From: Cupriavidus necator
GTDB lineage: Bacteria; Pseudomonadota; Gammaproteobacteria; Burkholderiales; Burkholderiaceae
NCBI RefSeq assembly: GCF_013141915.1
Contig: NZ_SROX01000010.1
Coordinates: forward strand, 152,604 to 216,603
Reading direction: 5' to 3'
DNA length: 64,000 nt
Every line of letters starts with the position of its first letter. Positions within the stretch are counted from its first letter, which is position 1. The notes under the pieces were generated by a model. That model made no database searches. It had not been told where the DNA came from and saw only the letters and a program-made list of their open reading frames with translations. Below are positions 1 to 8,192 of this stretch, piece by piece. Both the position numbers and the translations under genes were made by a program.

Positions 1-191
1 CCGTAGCGCAGCGCCGCGCTGGCGGTGCCCGCGATCGAACCGACCTTGTTGGTGCCCAGCAGCGTGGCCGGCGCAAGGTTGGGATAGGCCGAGAACAGCG
101 CCGGGATCTGGACCAGCCCGCCGCCACCGGCGACCGCGTCGATCAGGCCGGCAAGAAAGGCGGCAGCCGCCAGGAATGCGAATTCCGTCAT
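1..191 (-). CDS. TauE/SafE family permease, N-terminal fragment
   Basis: Only the first 63 codons are inside the window; the gene runs off the left edge. The start is the ATG whose complement is at 189-191. The translated piece begins MTEFAFLAAAAFLAGLIDA and continues with a glycine-rich VAGGGGLVQIPAL segment and LLGTNKVGSIAGT. The first membrane helix followed by the D-A-V-A-G-G-G-G loop and the N-K motif is typical of the DUF81/TauE/SafE sulfite or organosulfonate exporter family. The substrate cannot be told from this fragment. Confidence 0.75.
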   Translation of the reverse strand, partial: MTEFAFLAAAAFLAGLIDAVAGGGGLVQIPALFSAYPNLAPATLLGTNKVGSIAGTASAALRY

Positions 192-276
192 TGCAGGAAA
201 GCGAAAATGGGAAAAGGGGGGAAAAATCAGGAAGGACCGGGACTGCGTTTCCGGCATACCGCCGGCCAGGGGGGAA

Positions 277-810
277 TCAACCCAGTACCTTGGCCGCCGG
301 CACCAGGCTGCGGTGCCACATGCCGTTGCCATGGAGGCGGAAGCCGGGCGGCGCGCCGCCGTGGCCTGCCACCAGCCCCGGCGCCAGCAGCGCGTGGCGG
401 ATGCCGTGCGCGCGGCCCCAGTCGGCCAGCGTGGCGCAGCAGGCTTCCAGACAAACGTGGCGGGTGGCCGCTTCCAGCCCCGGCAGCACCCACCACTCAA
501 TGGCGCAGGCGGCAAGGCCCGCAAGTTCGAGGCTGGGCAGCAAGGCCACCGGCAAGCAGGCAAGCAGACGATCCTGGTCCGGCGCGCAGGCCAGCAGGCA
601 GATACCGCGCCCCGACTGGGCCAGCAGGTCGCCCAGCATCAGCTGCCGGGCGCGCGCGGCGGGTACGGGCAAGGGCTGGAGCTGGTCCAGCCAGTCCGCT
701 ACCGGGGCAGCGTCGGCACCCTGTCCCAGGCGTACCCGGACCTGCGGCGCGGCGGCGCTGCTCGGGTGCGCAACGGTCGGGGACGGATCGGGGGGAACGG
801 TGGCGGACAT
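277..810 (-). CDS. hypothetical protein, possibly acetyltransferase-like
   Basis: A 177-residue protein starting at the internal ATG 810 (MSATVPPD); a longer frame to 888 exists but its extra residues look like non-coding sequence. It is soluble, without signal peptide or membrane helix, and rich in Ala, Leu and Cys. The C-terminal half (ACIEWW..LPGLE, LADWGRAHGIRHALLAPG, FRLHGNGMWHRS) has the feel of a GNAT acetyltransferase fold, but I see no clear acetyl-CoA loop, so this is only a guess. It lies between the TauE/SafE gene and the liv operon terminator, same strand. Confidence 0.5.
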   Translation of the reverse strand: MSATVPPDPSPTVAHPSSAAAPQVRVRLGQGADAAPVADWLDQLQPLPVPAARARQLMLGDLLAQSGRGICLLACAPDQDRLLACLPVALLPSLELAGLAACAIEWWVLPGLEAATRHVCLEACCATLADWGRAHGIRHALLAPGLVAGHGGAPPGFRLHGNGMWHRSLVPAAKVLG

Positions 811-934
811 GGGCGGGCAGCAAAGAGCGCCCGCATTGTCGCATGCGCAAGGCCGCGAGGTGATGCCGATGCAGCATAAGCGCCCCAAGTTGGGGCGAAG
901 TCATCACAACGAAAGTGCGAAGCCCAAATGAAAA

Positions 935-963
935 AAGCGTTGCCGAGGATCACCCGGCAACGC
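935..963 (-). terminator. Rho-independent terminator of the liv operon
   Basis: A 9-bp perfect stem (GCGTTGCCG / CGGCAACGC, loop of 9) is followed on the minus strand by six T residues. It lies about 170 bases past the livM stop and fits as the end of the branched-chain amino-acid transporter transcript. On the plus strand the T tract is interrupted, so it is mainly a minus-strand terminator. Confidence 0.8.
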
Positions 964-1129
964 CCTTTATTTTATAACGCTGCTACCCGACACCGGGTGC
1001 GCGCCTGTCGTCTCCTCGCTTCCGCCTCCATTTAACCTGCGAAAACCGTATATGGAATGTAACGAAGCGGTGCATCGAGGACAAGCTAGAAAAAACCCTA
1101 GCCCCAGATTCGGGCATGTCGACCAGCGG

Positions 1130-2185
1130 TCACTCCCGCCGCCCGCTGTGGCCCCCGAAGCGCGCCAGCAGCTCGCCCATGATGCCCCGGCGGAAGGTCA
1201 GCACGCAGATCACGAAGATCACGCCGGTCACCATCGTCACCGACTCGCCCAGCGTGCCGAACCACGATAGACCGGTCACCGATGCCAGGAAGTTGCCGAT
1301 GTCGCCCAGCTTGTTCTCGAGCGCCACGATTACGAACGCGCCGACGATCGGGCCCGACAACGTACCGAGGCCGCCGACCAGCGTCATCAGGATCACCGAT
1401 CCCGACATCGACCAGTGCACGTCGGTCAGCGTCTCGAAGCCCAGCACCAGCGCCTTGATCGAGCCGGCCAACCCCGACAGCGCCGCCGACAGCACGAACG
1501 CGGTCAGCTTGAAGCGGTCGACGTCATAGCCCAGCGACACCGCGCGCGGCTCATTCTCCTTGATCGCCTTCAGGATCTGCCCGAACGGCGAATGCACCGT
1601 GCGCACGATCAGCGCGAAGGCCACCACGATGATCACCAGCGCCACGTAGTACAGCGTCAGGTCATCCGACAACGACAGCACGCCGAACAGCTTGCCGCGC
1701 GGAATGCCCTGCAGCCCGTCCTCGCCGCCGGTGAACGGCGCCTGCAGGCAGATGAAGAACAGCATCTGCGCCAGCGCCAGCGTGATCATCGAGAAGTAGA
1801 TGCCCTGGCGCCGGATCGCCAGCGAACCCACCACGTAGCCGATCAGCGCGCCCGTGGCGGTGCCCAGGATCAGGCCGACCTCGGGCGTCACGCCCCACAC
1901 CTTCATCGCATGGCCGGCCGCGTAACCGGCGCCGCCGAAGAACGCCGCATGGCCGAACGACAGCAGCCCGGTGTAGCCGATCAGCAGGTTGAAGGCGCAC
2001 GCAAACAGCGCGAAGCACAGCACCTTGAGCACGAACACCGGGTACGCCCCGGCCAGCGGTGCGGCCAGCAGTGCCAGCAGCAGCAATCCGTACAACAGTT
2101 TCTTCTGCACGCCTTGTCCCTTTCCTGCCTTGCCCGAGTTGGCCGCCACGCTCGATGGCGTCGATGATGTCGAGGGTGCGCTCAT
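1130..2185 (-). CDS. livM: branched-chain amino-acid ABC transporter permease LivM
   Basis: Inner-membrane permease subunit of a high-affinity branched-chain amino-acid (or related amide) importer; 351 residues, normal for LivM. Many hydrophobic helices are visible, beginning after an N-terminal Ser/Thr-rich tail, with the family loop AIKENEPRAVSLGYDV in the middle that docks on the ATPase subunits, and GGLGTLSGPIVGA near the end. The ATG at 2183-2185 overlaps the livH stop (TGATG), so translation is probably coupled; a GTG one codon upstream is less likely. Substrate class is inferred from the family; these Liv systems can also carry urea or amides. Confidence 0.9.
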   Translation of the reverse strand: MSAPSTSSTPSSVAANSGKAGKGQGVQKKLLYGLLLLALLAAPLAGAYPVFVLKVLCFALFACAFNLLIGYTGLLSFGHAAFFGGAGYAAGHAMKVWGVTPEVGLILGTATGALIGYVVGSLAIRRQGIYFSMITLALAQMLFFICLQAPFTGGEDGLQGIPRGKLFGVLSLSDDLTLYYVALVIIVVAFALIVRTVHSPFGQILKAIKENEPRAVSLGYDVDRFKLTAFVLSAALSGLAGSIKALVLGFETLTDVHWSMSGSVILMTLVGGLGTLSGPIVGAFVIVALENKLGDIGNFLASVTGLSWFGTLGESVTMVTGVIFVICVLTFRRGIMGELLARFGGHSGRRE

Positions 2186-3069
2186 CACTTCTCCTTGCCG
2201 AACAGCCCGGCGGGGCGCAGCAGCAGCACGATCACCATGATGAAGAACACCACGGTCGCCGAGGCTTCCGGATAGAACACCTTGGTCAGGCCCTCGACCA
2301 CGCCCAGCCCGAGGCCGGTCAGGATCGAGCCCATGATCGAGCCCATGCCGCCGATCACCACCACCGCAAACACGACGATGATCAGGTTCTGCCCCATCAG
2401 CGGCGAGATCTGGATCACCGGCGCGGCCAGCACGCCGGCAAACGCGGCCAGCGCCACGCCGAAGCCGTAGGTCAGCGTCACCATCAGCGGCACGTTGACG
2501 CCGAAGGCCTCGACCATCTTGGGGTTCTCAGTGCCGGCGCGCAGGTACGCCCCCAGCTTTGTCTTCTCGATCACGTACCAGGTGGCAAAGCACACCGCCA
2601 GCGAAGCCACCACGACCCAGGCGCGGTAATTGGGCAGGATCATGAAGCCCAGGTCAGTGGCGCCCTGCAGCGCGTCCGGGGTCTGGTAGGGCAGGCCCGA
2701 GACGCCGTAGATCGAGCGGAAGATGCCTTCAATCACCAGCGTGATGCCCAGCGTCAGCAGCAGGCCGTAGATATGGTCGAGCTTGTAGATCCAGCGCAGC
2801 ATGGTCTTCTCGATCACCACGCCCAGCGCGGCGACCACCAGCGGCGACAGCAGCAGCATGACCCAGTAATTGAGCCCGGCGTATTCCATGCCCATCCAGG
2901 CCAGCACCGCGCCCAGCATGAAGAGCGCGCCGTGCGCAAAGTTGATGACGTTGAGCAGGCCGAAGATCACCGCCAGGCCCAGGCTCAGCATCGCGTAAAA
3001 GGCGCCGTTGACCAGCCCCAGCAAGAGCTGGGAAAGCATGGCAGGCAGGGGGATTCCGAAGATGTCCAT
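2185..3069 (-). CDS. livH: branched-chain amino-acid ABC transporter permease LivH
   Basis: Second membrane permease of the Liv importer, 294 residues. It starts MDIFGIPLPAMLSQLLLGLV, the usual short N-terminus before helix 1, and contains GLLNVINFAHGALFMLGA and the ATPase-docking loop AGTENPKMVEAFGVNV. The frame stays open further upstream to 3279 but runs through a palindromic repeat, so the ATG at 3069 is chosen. It overlaps livM by one base and lies 249 bases after the binding-protein gene, from which it is separated by a paired repeat structure. Confidence 0.9.
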   Translation of the reverse strand: MDIFGIPLPAMLSQLLLGLVNGAFYAMLSLGLAVIFGLLNVINFAHGALFMLGAVLAWMGMEYAGLNYWVMLLLSPLVVAALGVVIEKTMLRWIYKLDHIYGLLLTLGITLVIEGIFRSIYGVSGLPYQTPDALQGATDLGFMILPNYRAWVVVASLAVCFATWYVIEKTKLGAYLRAGTENPKMVEAFGVNVPLMVTLTYGFGVALAAFAGVLAAPVIQISPLMGQNLIIVVFAVVVIGGMGSIMGSILTGLGLGVVEGLTKVFYPEASATVVFFIMVIVLLLRPAGLFGKEK

Positions 3070-3099
3070 CGCGGTGGTTACTTGTTGCTGTGGTGAGCT

Positions 3100-3274
3100 C
3101 CCCTCTCCCGCCGTGCGGGAGAGGGGTTGGGGGTGAGGGTGGGCGCTGGCCAGACATGAGACTCCTGGCCTGACCGCGGTCCGGACTTTGCGCTGGCACG
3201 GCGCGTTCGTGCCGCCACACCATTGCGAACGCCTGCCCTCACCCCCGGCCCCTCTCCCGCTCGCGGGAGAGGGG
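3100..3274. repeat. pair of inverted palindromic (REP/BIME-like) elements
   Basis: Two hairpins lie in opposite orientation. The left one has 11-bp arms CCCCTCTCCCG / CGGGAGAGGGG (3100-3126) followed by GGGGGTGAGGG (3129-3139). The right one has CCCTCACCCCC (3236-3246) followed by 12-bp arms CCCCTCTCCCGC / GCGGGAGAGGGG (3249-3274). The two units are mirror images. They sit in the 249-base gap between the binding-protein gene and livH inside the liv transcript. Such elements are known to stabilise upstream mRNA or attenuate downstream expression; that role here is inferred. Confidence 0.8.
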
Positions 3275-3318
3275 AGCAAACCGGCCGGCTTGCTAACCGC
3301 CCAAGCCGGCTTTTCTTT

Positions 3319-4527
3319 TTACTTCTTCAACATCGCGCACTTCGACTCGGCCACCGTGGTGAAGGCCTGCTCGCCCGGGATGGTCGCAACCACCTTCAGG
3401 TAGTCCCACGGCTTCTTTGACTCTGCCGCCGTCTTCACCTGCATCAGGTACATGTCGTGGATGCCACGGCCGTCCTGGCGGATATAGCCCTTGGTGTAGA
3501 AGTCGTTGATCTTCATCTTCTTCAACTCCGCCATGACCTTGTCCGGATCGTCGGTCTTGGCGGCTTCCACCGCCTTCAGGTACGTGCTGGCCGCCGAGTA
3601 GTCCGCTGCCTGCAGGCTGCTTGGCATCTTCTTCATCTTGCCGAAGAAGCGGTTGGCGAACTTGCGGGTGTCGTCGTTCATGTCCCAGTACCAGCTGTCG
3701 GTCATCAGCAGGCCTTCGGTGTTCTTCAGCCCGAGGCTGTGCACATCGTTGATGAACATCAGCAGGCCGGCGATCTTCATCGTCTTGGTGATGCCAAATT
3801 CCTTGGCCGCCTTGATCGAGTTGATGGTGTCGCCGCCGGCGTTGGCCAGGCCCAGGATCTGTGCCTTGGACGCCTGCGCCTGCAGCAGGAACGACGAGAA
3901 GTCCGAGGCCGACAGCGGATGGCGCACCTGCCCCGCCACCGTGCCGCCGTTGGCCTTGACCACCGCCGCGGTATCGCTTTCCAGCGAGTGGCCGAAGGCG
4001 TAGTCGGCGGTCAGGAAGAACCACGACTTGCCGCCCTGCTTGACCACCGCGCTGCCGGTGCCTTTGGCCAGCGCCACCGTGTCATAGGCGTAGTGCACCG
4101 TGTACGGCGAGCACTCTTCGTTGGTCAGGCGCGCGGTGCCGGCGCCGATGTTGATGTAGACGCGTTTCTTCTCCGAAGCCACCTTGTTCATCGCCAGCGC
4201 GGTGCCCGAGTTGGTGCCGCCCAGCAGCATGTCCAGGCCCTGCTGGTCCATCCATTCGCGCGCCTTCGAGGCGGCGATGTCGGCCTTGTTCTGGTGGTCG
4301 GCCGAGACGATCTCGATGGGCTTGCCCAGCACCTTGCCGCCGCGGTCCTCGATCGCCATCTTGATGGCTTCCAGGCCGCCAGGGCCGTCGATGTCGGCAT
4401 ACAGGCCCGACATGTCGGTGATGTAGCCGATCTTGACGGTGTCGCCCGACACCTGTGCGGCAGCGCCGAACGACACTGCACCCATGGCAATGGCCGCCAT
4501 CGCGGCCGCGAGCCGAGTCTTTTTCAT
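3319..4527 (-). CDS. branched-chain amino-acid ABC transporter, periplasmic binding protein
   Basis: Periplasmic substrate-binding protein of the Liv system (Peripla_BP_6 / Leu-Ile-Val family), 402 residues. The start at 4527 has a GGAG ribosome site and gives a clear Sec signal peptide of about 25 residues (MKKTRLAAAMAAIAMGAVSF, ending AAA-Q). Mature-protein hallmarks are VKIGYITDMSGLYADIDGPG, KADIAASKAREW and LGGTNSGTALAM. It lies between livF and livH, an order common in Burkholderiales. The ligand may be a branched-chain amino acid or another small amide or acid; sequence alone does not decide. Confidence 0.88.
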   Translation of the reverse strand: MKKTRLAAAMAAIAMGAVSFGAAAQVSGDTVKIGYITDMSGLYADIDGPGGLEAIKMAIEDRGGKVLGKPIEIVSADHQNKADIAASKAREWMDQQGLDMLLGGTNSGTALAMNKVASEKKRVYINIGAGTARLTNEECSPYTVHYAYDTVALAKGTGSAVVKQGGKSWFFLTADYAFGHSLESDTAAVVKANGGTVAGQVRHPLSASDFSSFLLQAQASKAQILGLANAGGDTINSIKAAKEFGITKTMKIAGLLMFINDVHSLGLKNTEGLLMTDSWYWDMNDDTRKFANRFFGKMKKMPSSLQAADYSAASTYLKAVEAAKTDDPDKVMAELKKMKINDFYTKGYIRQDGRGIHDMYLMQVKTAAESKKPWDYLKVVATIPGEQAFTTVAESKCAMLKK

Positions 4528-4606
4528 TTCCGTGTCTCCTGATTTGCGGCGGCATGCGCGCCACCCGTTCCTGCCAACAAGCAACCATCGATCCGCATTG
4601 CGCGGA

Positions 4607-5332
4607 TCAGACCCCGAGCAATTCATGCAGCACCGGCATCTTGGCCTGCAGCTCGCTGGCCGCGAAGCGTTCGACGATGGTGCCGTGCTCCATCACATAG
4701 AAGCGGTCTGCCAGCGGCGCGGCGAAGCGGAAGTTCTGCTCCACCATCACTACCGTGTAGCCCTTCTGCTTGAGCATCCGGATCATGCGCGCCAGCGCCT
4801 GCACGATCACCGGTGCCAGCCCTTCCGAGATCTCGTCGAGCAACAGCAGGTTGGCGCCGGTGCGCAGGATGCGCCCGACCGCCAGCATCTGCTGCTCGCC
4901 GCCCGACAGGCGCGTGCCCTGGCTCTGGCGGCGCTCCTTCAGGTTGGGGAACATCTCGTAGATGTCGGCCTCGCTCATGCCCTGGCTGGCGTCGGCGCCC
5001 TTGAGCACCGGCGGCAGCAGCAGGTTCTCTTCGCATGAGAGGCTGGAAAAGATGGCGCGCTCTTCCGGGCAATAGCCGATGCCGTAGTGCGCGATCTTGT
5101 GCGTCGGCAGGCCGATGGTCTCGTGGCCGTCGACCCGGATCGAGCCCTTGCGCGTGCCGGTCAGCCCCATGATCGCGCGCAGCGTGGTGGTGCGTCCGGC
5201 GCCGTTGCGGCCCAGCAGCGTGACCACCTCGCCGCGGTTCACGGTCAGGTCCACGCCGTGCAGGATGTGCGATTCGCCGTACCAGGCGTGCAGGCCCTTG
5301 ATGTCCAGGGCGGGAGTATCCGCTGTGCTCAT
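4607..5332 (-). CDS. livF: branched-chain amino-acid ABC transporter ATPase LivF (Walker A Lys replaced by Arg)
   Basis: ATP-binding subunit of 241 residues, the usual LivF size. The ABC signature LSGGEQQMLAVGR and Walker B LLLLDEISEGLAP are intact, followed by the LivF-type end VMVEQNFRFAAPLADRFYV. The P-loop reads GRNGAGRTTT (residues 41-50): the normally invariant lysine is Arg47, encoded CGC. I checked this in the nucleotide sequence. The partner LivG has a normal P-loop. It lies 13 bases downstream of livG in the same transcript. Confidence 0.9.
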   Translation of the reverse strand: MSTADTPALDIKGLHAWYGESHILHGVDLTVNRGEVVTLLGRNGAGRTTTLRAIMGLTGTRKGSIRVDGHETIGLPTHKIAHYGIGYCPEERAIFSSLSCEENLLLPPVLKGADASQGMSEADIYEMFPNLKERRQSQGTRLSGGEQQMLAVGRILRTGANLLLLDEISEGLAPVIVQALARMIRMLKQKGYTVVMVEQNFRFAAPLADRFYVMEHGTIVERFAASELQAKMPVLHELLGV

Positions 5333-5345
5333 GTCTCGTCCCCGC

Positions 5346-6122
5346 TCAGTGCGCGCCCTGCAGTTCCGCGTCGGCGGTGCCCATGTAGGCCTCCATCACG
5401 CGCGGGTCCTTCGATACTTCCGCATACGGGCCTTCGGCCAGGATGGCGCCGCGCTGCAGCACCGTGATCTTGTCGGCGATCGACGAGACCACGCTCATGT
5501 TGTGCTCCACCATCAGGATGGTGCGGCCCGCCGAGACCTGCTTGATCAGCTGCGTAACGCGGTCCACGTCCTCGTGGCCCATGCCCTGCGTGGGCTCGTC
5601 GAGCAGCATCAGCTCGGGCTCCATCGCCAGCGTGGTGGCGATCTCCAGCGCGCGCTTGCGCCCGTACGGCAGGTTCACCGTGAGCGTGTGCGCGAACTCG
5701 GTCAGGCCCACCTGGTCAAGCAGCGCCATGGCGCGGTCGTTGAGCACGTCCAGCGAGCGCTCGCTGCGCCAGAACTGGTACGCGGTGCCCAGTTGCCGCT
5801 GCAGCCCGATGCGCACGTTCTCCATCACTGTCAGGTGCGGAAACACCGCCGAGATCTGGAACGAGCGGATCACGCCGCGCCGCGCGATCTGCGCCGGCTT
5901 TTCGCGAGTGATGTCGATGCCGTTGAAAAGAATGGTGCCGGTGGTCGGCTCCAGGAACTTGGTGAGGAGGTTGAAGCAGGTCGTCTTGCCGGCGCCGTTG
6001 GGGCCGATCAACGCATGGATCGACCCGCGGCGCACCCGCAGGTTGACGTCGCTCACCGCCGTGAACCCCTTGAACTCCTTGGTGAGGTTCCGCGTCTCCA
6101 GGATGGTTTCCTGCTGGTTCAT
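5346..6122 (-). CDS. livG: branched-chain amino-acid ABC transporter ATPase LivG
   Basis: ATP-binding subunit of 258 residues, first gene of the liv operon. The start at 6122 (MNQQETILETRNLTKEFKGF) has an AGGAGAC ribosome site directly upstream. It shows a canonical Walker A GPNGAGKTT, Walker B LMLLDEPTQGMGHEDV and the LivG-type tail with the H-loop VEHNMSVVSSIADKITVL. With LivF it forms the cytoplasmic ATPase dimer. The 352-base gap upstream should hold the operon promoter; I could not choose a convincing -35/-10 pair there. Confidence 0.92.
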   Translation of the reverse strand: MNQQETILETRNLTKEFKGFTAVSDVNLRVRRGSIHALIGPNGAGKTTCFNLLTKFLEPTTGTILFNGIDITREKPAQIARRGVIRSFQISAVFPHLTVMENVRIGLQRQLGTAYQFWRSERSLDVLNDRAMALLDQVGLTEFAHTLTVNLPYGRKRALEIATTLAMEPELMLLDEPTQGMGHEDVDRVTQLIKQVSAGRTILMVEHNMSVVSSIADKITVLQRGAILAEGPYAEVSKDPRVMEAYMGTADAELQGAH

Positions 6123-6474
6123 GTCTCCTGCCCGCCCTCTTGCTGAACTGCCGGGGTGATGCCCGGCACTGACAATGGTCCGAACCGGCCTTGTAGGCCC
6201 TTTGCTGCCGCTTGTTCCGTCAGGGCTGCCGTGGTGGCGGCCATGCCTGCGGATTTTTATCGGTGCGGGGCGGCTCCCGCGAGGGCTGCGACGGCGACAT
6301 GGGATGTGCGGCCGAAGCACCCTGTGAGGCGTCTATTGTGTGCGCCTGTTGCATCGCAAAACATCGGGGTTTGCACTATGAAACATGAACCAAGTGTCAG
6401 TTTTTTTGCGGCCGCACAAGCGGCGCAACCGGCGCATGGCATCCACCCCGTTGGCGGCCATGCGCCGTGCCGTT

Positions 6475-8166
6475 TCAAGCGCTTGCAACAACCGTCGCCG
6501 GCGCGGGCGAGGCGTGCGGCGGCGCCTCCACCGGACCTGCCCCTTGCGCGGCCGAGTCGCGATGCCTGCGGTCCTCGCGGATCATGTCGCTGGCGCGCTC
6601 CGCGATCATGATGGTCGGAGAATTGGTGTTGCCCGACGTGATCCGTGGCATCACCGACGCATCGACCACCCGCAGGCCGTCGAGGCCCAGCACGCGCAGC
6701 CGATGGTCGACCACCGCCATCGCATCGTCGGCGCGGCCCATCTTGCAGGTGCCGACCGGATGGAAGATGGTGGTGCCGATATTGCCTGCGGCTTCGGCCA
6801 GTTGCTCGTCGGTCTGGAAGGCCGGTCCCGGCAGCCATTCCTCAGGGCGGTACGGCGCCAGCGCCGGCGACGCCACGATGCGGCGCGTAAGCCGGATCGA
6901 ATCGGCGGCAACCTTGCGGTCCTCGTCCGTCGACAGGTAGTTGGGCGCAATCACCGGCGCCTGGCGGAAGTCCGCGCTGCCGGCATGCACGCTGCCGCGC
7001 GAAGTCGGGCGCAGGTTGCAGGCGCTGGCGGTAAAGGCATTGAAGGCATGGAGCGGATCGCCAAACTTGTCCAGCGACAACGGCTGCACGTGGTACTCGA
7101 CGTTGGGCCGCGCCTGCGACGGGTCCGAGCGCGCAAACGCGCCCAACTGCGATGGCGCCATGCTCATCGGGCCGCTCTGGTTGAACGCATATTGCACGCC
7201 GATGCAGAACTTGCCCCACAGGCTGGCGGCGCGCGTGTTCAGCGTGCGCACGCCGTTGACCTTGACCACGCTGCGCAGCTGCAGGTGGTCCTGCAGGTTC
7301 TCGCCCACGCCGGGCAGCGCGTGGCGCACCGGAATGCCCAGCGCCTGGAGCCGCTCGGCCTGGCCGATCCCCGACAGCTCCAGCAACTGCGGCGTGTTGA
7401 CCGCGCCGGCGGCGAGGATCACCTCGTGCGTGGCCGCCGCCGTATGCGGGCGAGTGCCGCCGATATAGTTGACGCCGGTGCAGCGGCGCCCGTCGAAAGT
7501 CAGCCCGCTCACCTGCGCGCCGGTGACGATGGTCAGGTTGGGCCGCTCCGAGGCTCGCCGCAGGAACGCCTTGGCGGTGTTCCAGCGGATGCCGCGGCGC
7601 TGGTTCACCTCGAAATAGCCCACGCCGAAATTGTCGCCGCGGTTGAAGTCGTCGGTGCGCGGGATCCCGGCCTCTTCGGCGGCATCGGCAAAGCGCTCCA
7701 GGATGTCCCAGCGCAGCCGCTGTCCCTCCACGCGCCATTCGCCGCCGGCGCCGTGGAATTCGCTTGGGCCGCGGTGATGATCCTCGCTGCGCTTGAACAG
7801 CGGCAGCACGTTGTCCCAGCGCCAGCCATCGTCGCCGGTCAGCCGCGCCCACTCGTCATAGTCCTCGCGCTGGCCGCGCATATAGATCATGCCGTTGATC
7901 GACGAACAGCCGCCCAGCACGCGCCCGCGCGGATAGCCCAGCGAGCGCCCGTTCAGCCCCGCTTCGGCTTCGGTGCGATAGAGCCAGTCGGTGCGCGGGT
8001 TGCCGATGCAGTAGAGGTAGCCCACCGGAATATGGATCCAGTGGTAATCGTCCTTGCCGCCCGCTTCCAGCAGCAGCACGTTGATGTCCGGATCCTGCGT
8101 CAGCCGGTTCGCCAGGACACAGCCGGCCGAGCCGGCCCCCACGATGATGTAGTCGAATGTCTCCAT
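6475..8166 (-). CDS. GMC-family FAD-dependent oxidoreductase (choline dehydrogenase-like)
   Basis: Flavin alcohol dehydrogenase of 563 residues. The N-terminus METFDYIIVGAGSAGCVLA is the FAD-binding dinucleotide fold; GRVLGGCSSINGMIYMRGQ is GMC signature 1; GAVNTPQLLELSGIG is signature 2; and the C-terminal HPVGTCKMG and GNTNSPTIMIAERA segments carry the active-site His and Asn. BetA-like in length, but without a betaine aldehyde dehydrogenase neighbour, so the substrate is probably another alcohol. It follows the semialdehyde dehydrogenase gene by 26 bases on the same strand, suggesting sequential oxidation in one pathway. Confidence 0.85.
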   Translation of the reverse strand: METFDYIIVGAGSAGCVLANRLTQDPDINVLLLEAGGKDDYHWIHIPVGYLYCIGNPRTDWLYRTEAEAGLNGRSLGYPRGRVLGGCSSINGMIYMRGQREDYDEWARLTGDDGWRWDNVLPLFKRSEDHHRGPSEFHGAGGEWRVEGQRLRWDILERFADAAEEAGIPRTDDFNRGDNFGVGYFEVNQRRGIRWNTAKAFLRRASERPNLTIVTGAQVSGLTFDGRRCTGVNYIGGTRPHTAAATHEVILAAGAVNTPQLLELSGIGQAERLQALGIPVRHALPGVGENLQDHLQLRSVVKVNGVRTLNTRAASLWGKFCIGVQYAFNQSGPMSMAPSQLGAFARSDPSQARPNVEYHVQPLSLDKFGDPLHAFNAFTASACNLRPTSRGSVHAGSADFRQAPVIAPNYLSTDEDRKVAADSIRLTRRIVASPALAPYRPEEWLPGPAFQTDEQLAEAAGNIGTTIFHPVGTCKMGRADDAMAVVDHRLRVLGLDGLRVVDASVMPRITSGNTNSPTIMIAERASDMIREDRRHRDSAAQGAGPVEAPPHASPAPATVVASA

Positions 8167-8192
8167 GGCGCTCGTTGTCGTGATCGTCGGTT

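Noticed and set aside
3288..3315. Hairpin GCCGGCTTG...CAAGCCGGC with TTTTCTTTTT after the binding-protein gene
   Set aside because: The T tract is on the plus strand, whereas the liv genes run on minus, and the operon continues to livH; kept only as a possible plus-strand stop.
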